Position numbers and translations under genes: made by a program
NCBI RefSeq assembly: GCF_016464705.1
Contig: NZ_JAEHOB010000004.1
Coordinates: 372,001 to 436,000, forward strand
Length of the DNA stretch: 64,000 nucleotides
Reading direction: 5' to 3'
Source: Qaidamihabitans albus
GTDB taxonomy: Bacteria > Actinomycetota > Actinomycetes > Mycobacteriales > Pseudonocardiaceae
The notes under the pieces: model-generated
Seen by the model: only the letters and a program-made list of their open reading frames with translations
Databases searched by the model: none
What the model was told of the DNA's origin: nothing
Shown here: positions 1 to 8,984 of the stretch, one piece after another
How the letters are laid out: the number at the start of each line of letters is the position of its first letter
Position numbering within the stretch: the stretch's first letter is position 1

Positions 1-291
1 GGGCGAGCAGCGGTGGCGTACGAACCTGCCCGCCGGGGCCTCCCCCGAGTTCGTGCGGCCCACCACCGGAGACCGGCTGCACGTGCTGAACAAGGTGGGA
101 CCGGAGCTGTACCGGCTGGACCGGCCACCGGGCGGACCGAGCAGGTCGCCAGCCTGGAGAACCAGCTCACCGGCGGAGAGCAGGCCAAGGGCGAGTTCCT
201 GCCGCTGATCACGGGCGACACGCTGGTACTGAGCCCGCAGTCGCTCGAGTACGGCCTTGAGGCCGTCGCCTACCGCCTGCCGCCGGGCTGA
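1..291 (+). pseudogene. 3' part of a PQQ/beta-propeller repeat protein, frameshifted
   Basis: This is the 3' end of a gene that begins outside the window. Frame 2 from the left edge reads like a PQQ-type beta-propeller blade (GEQRWRTNLPAG, then TGDRLHVLNKVGPELYRLDR). After about position 124 the sensible protein continues in frame 1 (ATGRTEQVASLENQL to the TGA at 289-291). One extra base near 124 (gaccgg|gcc instead of gaccggcc) would join the two parts smoothly. I therefore read a single-base deletion, either a true mutation or an assembly error. Function is unknown beyond the repeat fold. Its 3' end overlaps the convergent permease gene by 22 bp. Confidence 0.55.
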
Positions 292-1739
292 CCGGCGCTC
301 CAACCTCGTGAGTGGGGGCGTGCGGCGCGCCGGTGGAGGGTCCGGGCCAACCGGTCCTCCGCGTCCGCACCCGCCCGGATCCGCGGCAACCGCAGCACCA
401 GCGCGATCCCGGCCAGCCACCACACGCCGACGATGACCCACTCGTAGGGCCAGATCAGCTGGGCGGGCATGCCGGGCAGGAACAACACGGCGGTGCCCAG
501 GCTCAGCAGCACGGCGAGGGTTCCGACCGTACGGCCGAGCGGCAGCCGGAACGGGCGGAGCATGTCCGGTTCCCGGCGGCGCAGCACGAGGAAGCTCAGC
601 GCCACCATCAGGTAGGCGACGATGATGCTCAGGCTGCCCGCGTCCACCAGCCACACCAGCATCTGCCTGCCGAACAGCGGCGCGACGATCGACAACCCAC
701 CGACGAAGAGCACCGCATTGGCGGGCGTGCCGAAGCGCGGATGTACCCGGGCGAACCACCGCGGCAGCATTCCGGACGAGGCCATCGCGAACAGCAGCCT
801 GCTCGCGCCGAGCAGGAAGCCGTTCCAGCTCGTGAGGATGCCCGCGATCCCGCCGACGACGAGCACCGTCCCCATCGCCGGGCTGCCCCACAGCGAGGCC
901 ATCGCCTCGGCGGTGGGCAGCTCGGACTCCGTGCGGGCGCCGGAGGCGAGTCCGGAGCCCACGGTCAACATGATCATCACGTACCAGGCGACGGCCAGGC
1001 CGACCGAGATCACCAGCAGCCCGCCGATGCGGCGCGGCGGCAGGTTGATCTCCCCTGCCGACTGCGGGATCACGTCGAAGCCCACGAACAGGAAGGGCGT
1101 GGCGACCACCACAAGCAGGATGCCCGAGGTCCCGCCGGAGAACAGCGGTTCGAGGTTGGCCGCCGAGCCGCCGACCGCCGAGCCCGCGGTGAGCAGCACA
1201 CCGATCACCAGGAGGAACAGCACCACGATGGTCTGGAACACCGCGGCAGGCCGCACACCCACGTAGTTCAGCGCGGTGATCACGAGCGCTCCGGCGACAC
1301 CGACCGCCACCCAGGTGGCGTAGACGTCGTATCCCGCGATCGACCAGAGCCTGCCCGCGGGCAGGTCGGGTGCCAGGTACAGCAGGGTCTGCGGTAGCGC
1401 GACCGCCTCGAAGGCCACCACGGACACGTAGCCGAGCACCAGGGTCCACGACGTGATGAACGCGGGCCGGGCGCCGAGCGCGCGCAGCGCATAGTTGTGC
1501 TCGCCGCCGACCGCGGGCATGGCCGAAACCAACTCCGCGTAGGTGAGCCCGACGAGGGCCACCACGATCCCGCCGATCACGAACGCGAGTGCGGCGCCGA
1601 GGCTGCCCGCGTCGGTGAGGAAATCACCGGTCAGCACGACCCAGCCGAAGCCGATCATCGCCCCGAACGCGATCGCGATCACGTCCCGCCTGCCGAGTAC
1701 GCGGACGAACCCGCCGTCCTCGCCGTGCAACCCCGCCAT
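270..1739 (-). CDS. APC-family amino acid permease
   Basis: This is a 489-residue integral membrane transporter of the amino acid-polyamine-organocation superfamily, probably importing amino acids or amines across the cytoplasmic membrane. The first helix carries the family's glycine-rich segment (FGAMIGFGW, residues about 25-33), followed by roughly a dozen hydrophobic helices and a basic C-terminal tail. The open frame extends upstream into the ROK gene. The ATG at 1739 is preferred because GGAGGGAG lies about 8 nt upstream and the protein then begins just before helix 1. The last codons cover a half copy of the dispersed palindromic repeat (305-314) and overlap the convergent propeller gene. 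The substrate cannot be named from sequence. Confidence 0.85.
   Translation of the reverse strand: MAGLHGEDGGFVRVLGRRDVIAIAFGAMIGFGWVVLTGDFLTDAGSLGAALAFVIGGIVVALVGLTYAELVSAMPAVGGEHNYALRALGARPAFITSWTLVLGYVSVVAFEAVALPQTLLYLAPDLPAGRLWSIAGYDVYATWVAVGVAGALVITALNYVGVRPAAVFQTIVVLFLLVIGVLLTAGSAVGGSAANLEPLFSGGTSGILLVVVATPFLFVGFDVIPQSAGEINLPPRRIGGLLVISVGLAVAWYVMIMLTVGSGLASGARTESELPTAEAMASLWGSPAMGTVLVVGGIAGILTSWNGFLLGASRLLFAMASSGMLPRWFARVHPRFGTPANAVLFVGGLSIVAPLFGRQMLVWLVDAGSLSIIVAYLMVALSFLVLRRREPDMLRPFRLPLGRTVGTLAVLLSLGTAVLFLPGMPAQLIWPYEWVIVGVWWLAGIALVLRLPRIRAGADAEDRLARTLHRRAARPHSRGWSAGQPGGRR
305..314. repeat. half copy of the 46-bp palindromic repeat
   Basis: CTCGTGAGTG is identical to the left arm of the five full copies elsewhere in the window, but no matching right arm follows within 46 bp. 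It lies inside the 3' end of the permease gene. It may be a decayed copy or chance. Confidence 0.3.
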
Positions 1740-1822
1740 GCGCTCCAGCTCCCTCCGCCCCGGCCGAGTGATCAGGAGAGCTTGCGTTCTCGCTCGCACC
1801 GCGTCAAGAGACCGGGGACCTG

Positions 1823-3031
1823 TCAGCCGCGCAGAGCGACGCCGCTGCGCGCCTGCTGCCGCAGCGCGTCCTCGGCGGCATGCAGGGCGAGCTGCACGGC
1901 GCCGAGTACTACCGCCTCCTCGCCCACTGTGGACGCCGCGAGCCGCGGCGTCCTGATGCACACCTGATCGACGTGCCGCCGCAACCGGGGTAGCAGCAGG
2001 TCTTCGGCGCTGGCCAGACCACCCCCGATGACGATCATCTCCGGATCGACGGTCAGCGTCATCGCCGCCGCGTGCTGGGCCAGCGTCGCGCAGAAATCGT
2101 CCACTATGGCCAGTGCGCGTTCGTCGCCTTCCCTGGCTTCGTCGAGCAGCTGCGCGGTGACCTGGTGGTCCCGGCCGGTGATGGACTCGGCCGTCGCCGG
2201 CCCCAGCAGCAGTTCCCGGACCCGTTCCCACTTCGGCGGGTCCAGCAGGCCGATCTCGCCCGCGGCGCCGCCGAAGCCGCGGTGTACGCGGCCGCCGAGA
2301 ATGAGCCCCGCACCGATCCGGCGCCCGATCAGCAGGTAGATCAGCTCGTCGACATCGCGTGCCACGCCGTGGGACCGCTCGGCGAGCGCGGCGAGATTCG
2401 CGTCGTTGTCCACCAGCACGGGGCAGGCGAACGAGCGCGAGAGCCTGCGGGACAGCGGCAGGTCGACCCAGCCGGGAATGACCGTGGACACCGTGACGGT
2501 GCCGTCCGGGGCGATGATGCCGGGACAGCCCACCGCCACGCCCATCAACCGCGAACGCTCGATGCCGCCCCCGGCGAGGCAGCGGGCTGCCACGTTGCGC
2601 ACCACGGTCACCCGGCTGTCGGCGTCCAGCTGGGGGTCGACCTGCTTCTCCGCGGTGTGCACTGCCTGCCCGTTGAGATCGGCGAGCACGCCCAGCACGC
2701 GATGTGCGCCGACGTCGAAGCCCAGCACGTAACCGCTGTCGGCACGGAAGACGTAGCGGCGTGCCGGCCTGCCCACGCGTCCCTCCGCACCGGCCTGCAG
2801 TTCCGACGCCCAGCCCTGTTCGACCAGGTCCTCGATGGCCGCTTCGACCGTGGGCCGCGAGAGCCCGGTGCTGCTCGCCAGGTTGGTGAGCGTGGCGGGG
2901 CTCGACTCACGCAGCGCGGACAGCACCGCGACCGAGTTGATCAACCGCAGCAGCGACTGCCCGCCGCCCTCCGGACGCGAACTGGACAACAACCTCTCCC
3001 TTGACCGGCGACCAGGCGAATGATAGACCAT
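1823..3031 (-). CDS. ROK-family transcriptional repressor
   Basis: A 402-residue ROK protein: an N-terminal winged helix (about residues 28-85, with LSRPTVEAAIEDLVEQG) followed by a sugar-kinase-like ATPase fold (VLGFDVGAHRVLGV, then LVDNDANLAALAE and IGAGLILGG). Such proteins repress sugar uptake genes and respond to a sugar or sugar phosphate. After GEIG, where ROK proteins normally place the zinc motif CxCGxxGCxE, this one reads LLDPPKWERV, so the zinc site is missing. That argues for regulation rather than kinase activity. It is divergent from the dehydrogenase/ABC operon at 3086, and an AT-rich palindrome lies between them. The ATG at 3031 is the first start. Confidence 0.85.
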   Translation of the reverse strand: MVYHSPGRRSRERLLSSSRPEGGGQSLLRLINSVAVLSALRESSPATLTNLASSTGLSRPTVEAAIEDLVEQGWASELQAGAEGRVGRPARRYVFRADSGYVLGFDVGAHRVLGVLADLNGQAVHTAEKQVDPQLDADSRVTVVRNVAARCLAGGGIERSRLMGVAVGCPGIIAPDGTVTVSTVIPGWVDLPLSRRLSRSFACPVLVDNDANLAALAERSHGVARDVDELIYLLIGRRIGAGLILGGRVHRGFGGAAGEIGLLDPPKWERVRELLLGPATAESITGRDHQVTAQLLDEAREGDERALAIVDDFCATLAQHAAAMTLTVDPEMIVIGGGLASAEDLLLPRLRRHVDQVCIRTPRLAASTVGEEAVVLGAVQLALHAAEDALRQQARSGVALRG

Positions 3032-3036
3032 GCGAC

Positions 3037-3061
3037 ATTAATTAAAGAAAGTTTCATTAAT
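3037..3061. promoter_or_regulatory. AT-rich palindromic operator, probably for the ROK regulator
   Basis: The arms ATTAATTAAAG (3037-3047) and GTTTCATTAAT (3051-3061) form an imperfect inverted repeat (ATTAAT, variable base, AAA, mirrored). It stands out sharply from the GC-rich surroundings and sits between the divergent ROK repressor and the operon it faces. Binding by the ROK protein is inferred from position. Confidence 0.5.
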
Positions 3062-3085
3062 AACACACCGTCGCCGGGAGGATGC

Positions 3086-4366
3086 TTGCCGAAGCCGGTC
3101 ACCATCGCCATCGTCGGGGCGGGATCCCGGGGGCGTACCTACGCCGCGTGCACGGCCCGGACGGGCCGTGCACGCGTGACGGCCGTCGCCGAACCGCGCT
3201 CGCAGGCGCGCACGAGGCTGGCCGGGGAACACGACCTGCCCGCGGACGCCGTGCTCGACGACTGGCGCGCACTGCTCACCCGGCCGCGCCTCGCCGACGT
3301 CGCCGTCATCTCGACCCAGGACAGGGCGCACGTCGAACCCGCCGTCGAACTCGCCCGCCGCGGCTACCACCTGCTGCTGGAGAAGCCGATGGCGACGACG
3401 GAGCGGGACAGCGAGCGCATCGTCCGGGCCGCCGAGGAGTCCGGGGTACTGCTCGCCGTCTGCCACGTGCTCCGCTACACCCCCTACACCCGCGCACTGA
3501 AGGGAATCGTCGACAGCGGCCGTATCGGCGACGTGGTCAGCGTCGAGCACCTCGAACCGGTGGGCTGGTGGCACCACGCGCACTCCTACGTGCGCGGGAA
3601 CTGGCGGCGCGAGGACGAGTCCACGTTCATGCTGATGGCCAAGTCGTGCCACGACCTGGACTGGCTGGCGCACGTCATCGGCAGGCCCGCGGTGCGGGTG
3701 TCCTCCTTCGGCGGGCTGTACGAGTTCCGGCCGGAACGCAGGCCCGAGGGCGCGGCCGACCGCTGCCTCGACTGCGCCGTCGAGGCGACCTGCCCCTACT
3801 CCGCGCCGCGGATCTACCTGCCGCTGCTCGACGAGCCCGACCGGACGTGGCCGCTGTCGGTGGTCACCGACGACCGCACCGAGGCGGGCGTGCGGACCGC
3901 GCTGCGCGAGGGCCCCTACGGCCGTTGCGTGTACGCCTGCGACAACGACGTGGTGGACCACCAGGTGGTGGACATCGAGTACACCGGCGGCGTCACCGCA
4001 TCGTTCACCATGACCGCGTTCGCGCCGGTGAGCCACCGCAAGACCAGGATCTTCGGCACGCGCGGATCGCTCGAAGGCGACGGCGAGAGCATCACCGTGC
4101 ACGACTTCCTCAACGGCACCGAGGTCGTGCACACCGGCACCCGCGAGGGCGCCACGGCCGGGGACGGACACGGCGGCGGCGACCAGGGGCTCGTCGACGC
4201 CTTCGTCGACGCGGTCGCGGCGGGCGACGAGAGCCTGATCCTCAGCAGCGGCCGGGAAAGCCTCGCAACCCACCGGCTGGTCTGGGCCGCGGAACGCGCG
4301 CGCCACGCCGGCACCGTCATCAGCCTGCATGAAGCAGCGGCACCCAACACGGAGGTAGCACGATGA
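3086..4366 (+). CDS. Gfo/Idh/MocA-family sugar oxidoreductase
   Basis: NAD(P)-dependent dehydrogenase of the glucose-fructose oxidoreductase/inositol dehydrogenase family, about 426 residues and cytoplasmic. The Rossmann motif IAIVGAGSRGR is at the N-terminus, the family EKP motif (LLLEKPMATT) is near residue 115, and KSCHDLDWLAH carries the catalytic-region Asp/His. A cysteine-rich insert (CLDCAVEATCPYS, later YGRCVYACDNDVVDH) marks a subfamily of unknown substrate. The TTG at 3086 behind GGGAGG is chosen. The in-frame ATG at 3020 would overlap the divergent repressor and place the operator inside the gene. It ends in ATGA overlap with the binding-protein gene and probably oxidises the sugar taken up by that system. 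Confidence 0.8.
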   Translation: MPKPVTIAIVGAGSRGRTYAACTARTGRARVTAVAEPRSQARTRLAGEHDLPADAVLDDWRALLTRPRLADVAVISTQDRAHVEPAVELARRGYHLLLEKPMATTERDSERIVRAAEESGVLLAVCHVLRYTPYTRALKGIVDSGRIGDVVSVEHLEPVGWWHHAHSYVRGNWRREDESTFMLMAKSCHDLDWLAHVIGRPAVRVSSFGGLYEFRPERRPEGAADRCLDCAVEATCPYSAPRIYLPLLDEPDRTWPLSVVTDDRTEAGVRTALREGPYGRCVYACDNDVVDHQVVDIEYTGGVTASFTMTAFAPVSHRKTRIFGTRGSLEGDGESITVHDFLNGTEVVHTGTREGATAGDGHGGGDQGLVDAFVDAVAAGDESLILSSGRESLATHRLVWAAERARHAGTVISLHEAAAPNTEVAR

Positions 4367-5640
4367 GGAAGGCAGCGATCGCGGCGCTCGTGACGAGCGC
4401 GCTCGTCACGACGGCATGCGGTTCGGGCGCGGACGACCCGGCGGAGGGCGGATCCGACGGGCGCGGCCCGATCACGTTCGCCACCCTCAAGGACGGCACC
4501 GGCACGGTGCCCGAGCTGGTGGAGCGCTGGAACTCCGAGCACCCCGACCAGAAGGTCAGCATCGTCGAGCTGCCCGAGGACGCGGACGGCCAGCGGCAGA
4601 AGCTCGTCCAGCAGGCGCAGACGAAGTCCGGCGCCTACGACGTCGTCACGATCGACCTGCCGTGGAACGCCGAGTTCGCGGCGCGCCGGTGGATCACCGA
4701 GCTGCCCCGCGAACAGTTCGATGTGGACGGGTTGTTCCAGGCACCGCTGCGTGGTTCGGAGTACCGCGGAAAGCTCTACTCGATCCCGCACTTCACCGGC
4801 TCGGCCATGCTGTATTACCGCGAGGACCTGCTGAACAAGGCGGGCGTGCAACCACCGACCACGTGGGAGGAGATGCGGGCCGCCTGCGAGAAGGTGCTCG
4901 CGCTGCCCGAGGCGAAGGACGCGTCGTGCTACGCAGGGCAGTTCGACAAGTACGAGGGCCTGACGGTCAACTTCTCCGAGGCCGTCGCCTCCGCGGGCGG
5001 GCAGGTCACCGACGAGCAGGGCAACCCGCGCCTCGACACCCCGGAGGCCAAGGCGGGCCTGGAGTTCCTCGTCGACGGCTTCCGGGACGGGACGATGCCC
5101 ACGGAGGCCATCACCTACAAGGAAGAGGAGGGACGCAGGGCCTTCCAGCAGGGCAAGCTGATCTTCCACCGCAACTGGGCCTACATCTACGCGCTGATGA
5201 ACGCCACCGACGGCTCCTCCGGCGTCGCGGGGAAGTTCGACGTGACCGTGATCCCCGGCAAGGACGGGCCGGGCGTCTCGTCGCTCGGCGGCAACAACCT
5301 GGCGGTCTCGTCGTTCTCCGCCAAGCAGGCGACGGCCCGCGACTTCATCGCGTACCTGACCGCTCTGGAGACCCAGCTCGAACACGCCAGGGGCTCGGCC
5401 TACCCGATGACGAGGACCGAGGTGTACTCCGACCCCGGCCTGCGGGAGCAGTACCCCTACCTGACGGTCCTCAAGGAGGGCACGGAGAACGCCCGTCCGC
5501 GGCCGTCCCTGGTCCGTTACGGCGACGCCAGCACGGTGATCCAGGAGAACGTGTACGCGGCACTGAACGGTGACAAGACCGTCGACGCCGCGCTGTCGGC
5601 GATGCAGCAGGGACTGACCGAGATCGCCAAGGAGTCCTGA
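4363..5640 (+). CDS. ABC transporter sugar-binding lipoprotein
   Basis: A 425-residue family 1 extracellular solute-binding protein (CUT1 type), predicted to be tethered outside the membrane. The signal peptide ends in a lipobox (VTTAC, Cys about residue 20). The mature part has the family pattern, for example DVVTIDLPWNAEFAARRWI and the GSAMLYYREDLL segment seen in maltose/oligosaccharide binders. The start ATG overlaps the TGA of the dehydrogenase. The stop is directly followed by the GTG of the first permease, so the three are translationally linked. The ligand is probably a sugar or oligosaccharide but is not identifiable. Confidence 0.9.
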   Translation: MRKAAIAALVTSALVTTACGSGADDPAEGGSDGRGPITFATLKDGTGTVPELVERWNSEHPDQKVSIVELPEDADGQRQKLVQQAQTKSGAYDVVTIDLPWNAEFAARRWITELPREQFDVDGLFQAPLRGSEYRGKLYSIPHFTGSAMLYYREDLLNKAGVQPPTTWEEMRAACEKVLALPEAKDASCYAGQFDKYEGLTVNFSEAVASAGGQVTDEQGNPRLDTPEAKAGLEFLVDGFRDGTMPTEAITYKEEEGRRAFQQGKLIFHRNWAYIYALMNATDGSSGVAGKFDVTVIPGKDGPGVSSLGGNNLAVSSFSAKQATARDFIAYLTALETQLEHARGSAYPMTRTEVYSDPGLREQYPYLTVLKEGTENARPRPSLVRYGDASTVIQENVYAALNGDKTVDAALSAMQQGLTEIAKES

Positions 5641-6546
5641 GTGAATCGCACGGGGCGGACGGCGGCGCTGCTGCTGTCACCGACATTCCTCGTGCTCACG
5701 CTGGTGGTCGGGTATCCGCTGGTGGCCGCGCTGCGTGAGTCGCTGTTCCGCAGCGGTGACGAGCTCGACGAGTCCGGTTTCATCGTGTCCGGCGAGCGGT
5801 TCGTCGGGCTGGACAACTACGCAGGCGCGCTCGGCGGCTCCGCGGAGCGGTTCTGGAACGCCTTCGCCAACACGACGCTGTTCACCGGCACCACCGTTGC
5901 GGCCGAGGTCGTGATCGGCACCGCGATGGCGGTGGTGATGCACCGGGCCATGCGTGGCCGTGGCCTGGTGCGCGCCTCGATCCTCGTGCCGTGGGCGATC
6001 CCGACGGCCGTGGCCGGGCTGCTGTGGCGCTGGATCTTCCAGGCCGACGGGGTGGCGAACTCGCTGCTCGGCGCCGACCTGCTGTGGACGGCCGACGGCT
6101 GGCCCGCCAAGTTCGCCGTGATCATCGCCGACACCTGGAAGACCGCGCCGTTCGTCGGGCTGCTCGTGCTCGCCGGGCTCCAGCTGATCTCGGCCGACGT
6201 CTACGAGGCCGCCCGGCTGGACGGTGCGAACGCATGGCAGCAGTTCTGGCGGGTCACCCTGCCACTCGTCAAACCGGCACTGCTGGTCGCCGTGCTGTTC
6301 CGCCTGCTGGACGCGCTGCGCATGTTCGACCTGCCGTTCGTGCTGGTCGGCGCGCAGAAGGGGTCGGTGGAGACCCTGTCGATGCTGGCCTGGGACGAGG
6401 CCAACCAGGTGCGCTACGGGCCCGCCGCCGCGTACGCGGTGATCCTGTTCCTCTACGTGGCGGCGGTGGCCTTCGTGTTCGTCAAACTGCTCGGCGCCGA
6501 CCTGCTCGGCGACCGGCGCGCCAGGCGACGGGAGGTGCCGTCATGA
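5641..6546 (+). CDS. ABC sugar transporter permease (MalF/UgpA type)
   Basis: A 301-residue integral membrane permease with about six helices. The EAA loop that contacts the ATPase is clear (YEAARLDGANAWQQFWRVTLP, about residues 188-208). GTG at 5641 follows the TGA of the binding-protein gene without a gap, and the gene ends in ATGA overlap with the second permease. No ATPase gene follows. In actinomycetes such CUT1 systems often share a distant MsiK-type ATPase, which I infer here. Confidence 0.9.
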   Translation: MNRTGRTAALLLSPTFLVLTLVVGYPLVAALRESLFRSGDELDESGFIVSGERFVGLDNYAGALGGSAERFWNAFANTTLFTGTTVAAEVVIGTAMAVVMHRAMRGRGLVRASILVPWAIPTAVAGLLWRWIFQADGVANSLLGADLLWTADGWPAKFAVIIADTWKTAPFVGLLVLAGLQLISADVYEAARLDGANAWQQFWRVTLPLVKPALLVAVLFRLLDALRMFDLPFVLVGAQKGSVETLSMLAWDEANQVRYGPAAAYAVILFLYVAAVAFVFVKLLGADLLGDRRARRREVPS

Positions 6547-7370
6547 CCGCAGTCCTGCGCCGGTGGGCGCCCTACCTCGGCGTCGCCGTGATCGTCGGCT
6601 ACTGCCTCGCGCCGTTCTACTGGATGGTGGTGTCGAGCTTCCGGCGCACCAGCGACATCTTCGACCTCTCCGCGCTGCCCTCGCCGTGGTCGCTGGAGAA
6701 CTACCGGGCCGTGTTCGGCGGGGACAACCAGTTCGGCCGGGCGCTGCTGAACAGCCTCGTGGTGGCCGGCGTGACCACGGTCGGCACGGTCGTCGTGGCC
6801 ACGCTCGCCGGGTTCGCCTTGGCCCGGCTGAACTTCCGGTTCAAGAACGCGGTGCTCGCGGTGGTGATCGCCACCTCGATGTTTCCCGGGATTTCACTGC
6901 TCGTACCGCTGCTGAAGCTGTTCACCGACATCGGCTGGATCAACACTTACCAGTCGATGATCGTGCCGAACCTGTCCTTCGCGCTGCCGCTGGCGATCTG
7001 GTATCTCACCATGTTCTTCCGCCAGCTGCCGGTGGAGCTGGAGGAGGCGGCCAGAGTGGACGGTTGCACGCCGGGGCAGGCGTTCCGGAAGGTGATCCTG
7101 CCGCTCGCGGTTCCCGGCGTTTTCACCACGGCGATCATCGTGTTCGTCGTGGCGTGGAACGAGTTCATCATCGCGCTGACGATGGTGAACGAACCGGGAA
7201 TGCAGACGGTCACCGTCCGGATCTCCCAGTTCGTCGGCACCGCCGCACACGACAGCCCGTTCGGCACCCGCATGGCCGCCGGGGTCATCGCGACGGTGCC
7301 GCTGGTGATCGCCGTCCTGCTGTTCCAGCGGCGCATCGTCGCCGGACTCACGTCGGGGGGCGTGAAATGA
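6543..7370 (+). CDS. ABC sugar transporter permease (MalG/UgpE type)
   Basis: The second permease of the sugar importer, 275 residues, about six transmembrane helices. Its EAA loop reads LEEAARVDGCTPGQAFRKVILP. The start ATG overlaps the preceding stop. It forms the translocation channel with the upstream permease. The next gene starts 24 bp downstream and is probably in the same transcript. Confidence 0.9.
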   Translation: MTAVLRRWAPYLGVAVIVGYCLAPFYWMVVSSFRRTSDIFDLSALPSPWSLENYRAVFGGDNQFGRALLNSLVVAGVTTVGTVVVATLAGFALARLNFRFKNAVLAVVIATSMFPGISLLVPLLKLFTDIGWINTYQSMIVPNLSFALPLAIWYLTMFFRQLPVELEEAARVDGCTPGQAFRKVILPLAVPGVFTTAIIVFVVAWNEFIIALTMVNEPGMQTVTVRISQFVGTAAHDSPFGTRMAAGVIATVPLVIAVLLFQRRIVAGLTSGGVK

Positions 7371-7394
7371 CCGCACAGAGATGGGAGCACACGC

Positions 7395-8984
7395 GTGCGC
7401 AGCTCGGCCAGTGACTCGTTACCGAACAGACGTGACTTCCTCGCCCTCGCGGGCGTGAGCGCCGCCGCAGTCGCGCTCGGCAGCGGCGTACCGGCGGCCG
7501 CCCGCACCGGCGGTGACCGCGTGCCCCCGGATCCGTTCCGGCTCGGCGTGGCCTCGGGGGATCCGGAGCCGACCAGCGTGGTGCTGTGGACCCGGCTGGC
7601 CCCGGACGCGCTGGCACCCGACGGCCACGGCGGGATGCCCGGCCGGGCGGTCGACGTGCACTACGAGGTCGCCGAGGACGAGCGGTTCTCGCGTGTGGTG
7701 CGGCGCGGGCGCGCGGTCGCCACCGCCGAGCTGGCGCACTCGGTACACCCCGAGGTCGAGGGACTGCGCCCTGGCCGCGAGTACTTCTACCGGTTCCGCG
7801 CGGGCGGGGAGATCAGCCCGGCAGGCCGGACGCGCACGGCGCCGGGGCCGCGCGAGCGGGTGGACCGGCTCTCGTTCGCGACGGCGTCCTGCCAGGCCTG
7901 GTACCACGGGCATTTCACCGCCTACCGGCATCTCGCCGAGGAGGACCTCGACCTGGTCTTCTTCCTCGGTGACTACATCTACGAGTACGCGATCAACTCC
8001 GGCAACCTGTGGCGCCACGGCGTCGAGCTCGGCCCCGCACACGACGCCACGGTGCGCACGCTGGAGCAGTACCGGCTGCGGTACTCGCTGTTCAAGACCG
8101 ACCCGCACCTGCGGCGGGCCCACGCGCGGGCGCCCTGGGTGAGCACCTGGGACGACCACGAGGTGCAGAACAACTACGCCGACGCGCACTCGCAGTACGG
8201 CATCTCGATCGAGGACTTCGAGCGGCAGCGGGCGGTGGCCTACCGCGCCTACTACGAGAACATGCCGCTACGCCGGTCGTCCATTCCGGACGGTCCGGAC
8301 ATGCGGCTGTACCGACGGCTGGCATGGGGCCGTCTCGCCGACGTGCACGTGCTGGACACCCGGCAGTACCGGGACGACTTCCCCGAGGACTCGGGTGCGG
8401 GCGGCGAGCACACCGATCCGGACCGCTCGATCCTCGGCGAGCGGCAGGAACGCTGGCTCACCGAGGGACTGCGGCGCTCCGGCGCCACCTGGAACGTGCT
8501 CGCGCAGCAGGTCGTCATGGCGCAGATCGACCGGGACACCGGGCCGGGCCGGACGTTCAGCATGGACCAGTGGGACGGCTTCACCGCCAACCGCGACCGG
8601 CTTTTCGACGCGGTCCGGCGGTTCGGCATCGACAACCTGGTAGTGCTCACCGGCGACATCCACCGGCACGTCGCCGCCGAGCTGAAGGCCGACTTCACCG
8701 ACCCGGACTCCGCCACGATCGGCACCGAGCTCGTGGCGAGCTCCGTCGGCTCGGACGGCGACGGCGCGCCGACGGACCGCTACACCGAGCTGTGGCTGAG
8801 CAATCCGCACGTCAGGTTCTACGACGGCCGCCGCGGTTACGTGCTCGCCACGATGACGCCGGAACGGCTCACCTCGGAGTTCAAGGTCGTCGACCACGTC
8901 GAGCGCGACGACACGGCCGCGGTCTCCACCGTCGCGCGGTTCGTCACCGAGGCCGGCAGGCCCGGCCTGAAGCGGGAGGCGTGA
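7395..8984 (+). CDS. Tat-exported PhoD-type alkaline phosphatase
   Basis: A 529-residue secreted metallophosphoesterase of the PhoD family (phosphomonoesterase/phosphodiesterase, usually Fe/Ca dependent). The N-terminus has a twin-arginine signal (NRRDFLALAGVSAAAVALG). A PhoD N-terminal beta domain follows, then metal motifs: SCQAWYHGHF, FFLGDYIYEY, WDDHEVQNNY and LTGDIHRHV. GTG at 7395 gives the complete Tat signal. It lies directly behind the sugar ABC operon and overlaps the next gene (TGATG). Placement with a sugar importer suggests action on a phosphorylated glycan or glycerophospho-substrate, but this is inference. Confidence 0.88.
   Translation: MRSSASDSLPNRRDFLALAGVSAAAVALGSGVPAAARTGGDRVPPDPFRLGVASGDPEPTSVVLWTRLAPDALAPDGHGGMPGRAVDVHYEVAEDERFSRVVRRGRAVATAELAHSVHPEVEGLRPGREYFYRFRAGGEISPAGRTRTAPGPRERVDRLSFATASCQAWYHGHFTAYRHLAEEDLDLVFFLGDYIYEYAINSGNLWRHGVELGPAHDATVRTLEQYRLRYSLFKTDPHLRRAHARAPWVSTWDDHEVQNNYADAHSQYGISIEDFERQRAVAYRAYYENMPLRRSSIPDGPDMRLYRRLAWGRLADVHVLDTRQYRDDFPEDSGAGGEHTDPDRSILGERQERWLTEGLRRSGATWNVLAQQVVMAQIDRDTGPGRTFSMDQWDGFTANRDRLFDAVRRFGIDNLVVLTGDIHRHVAAELKADFTDPDSATIGTELVASSVGSDGDGAPTDRYTELWLSNPHVRFYDGRRGYVLATMTPERLTSEFKVVDHVERDDTAAVSTVARFVTEAGRPGLKREA

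Noticed and set aside
312-1397. Long plus-strand frame of 361 codons
   Set aside because: It is antisense to the APC permease, is rich in Arg/His/Gln without any domain, and is a typical GC-rich shadow frame.
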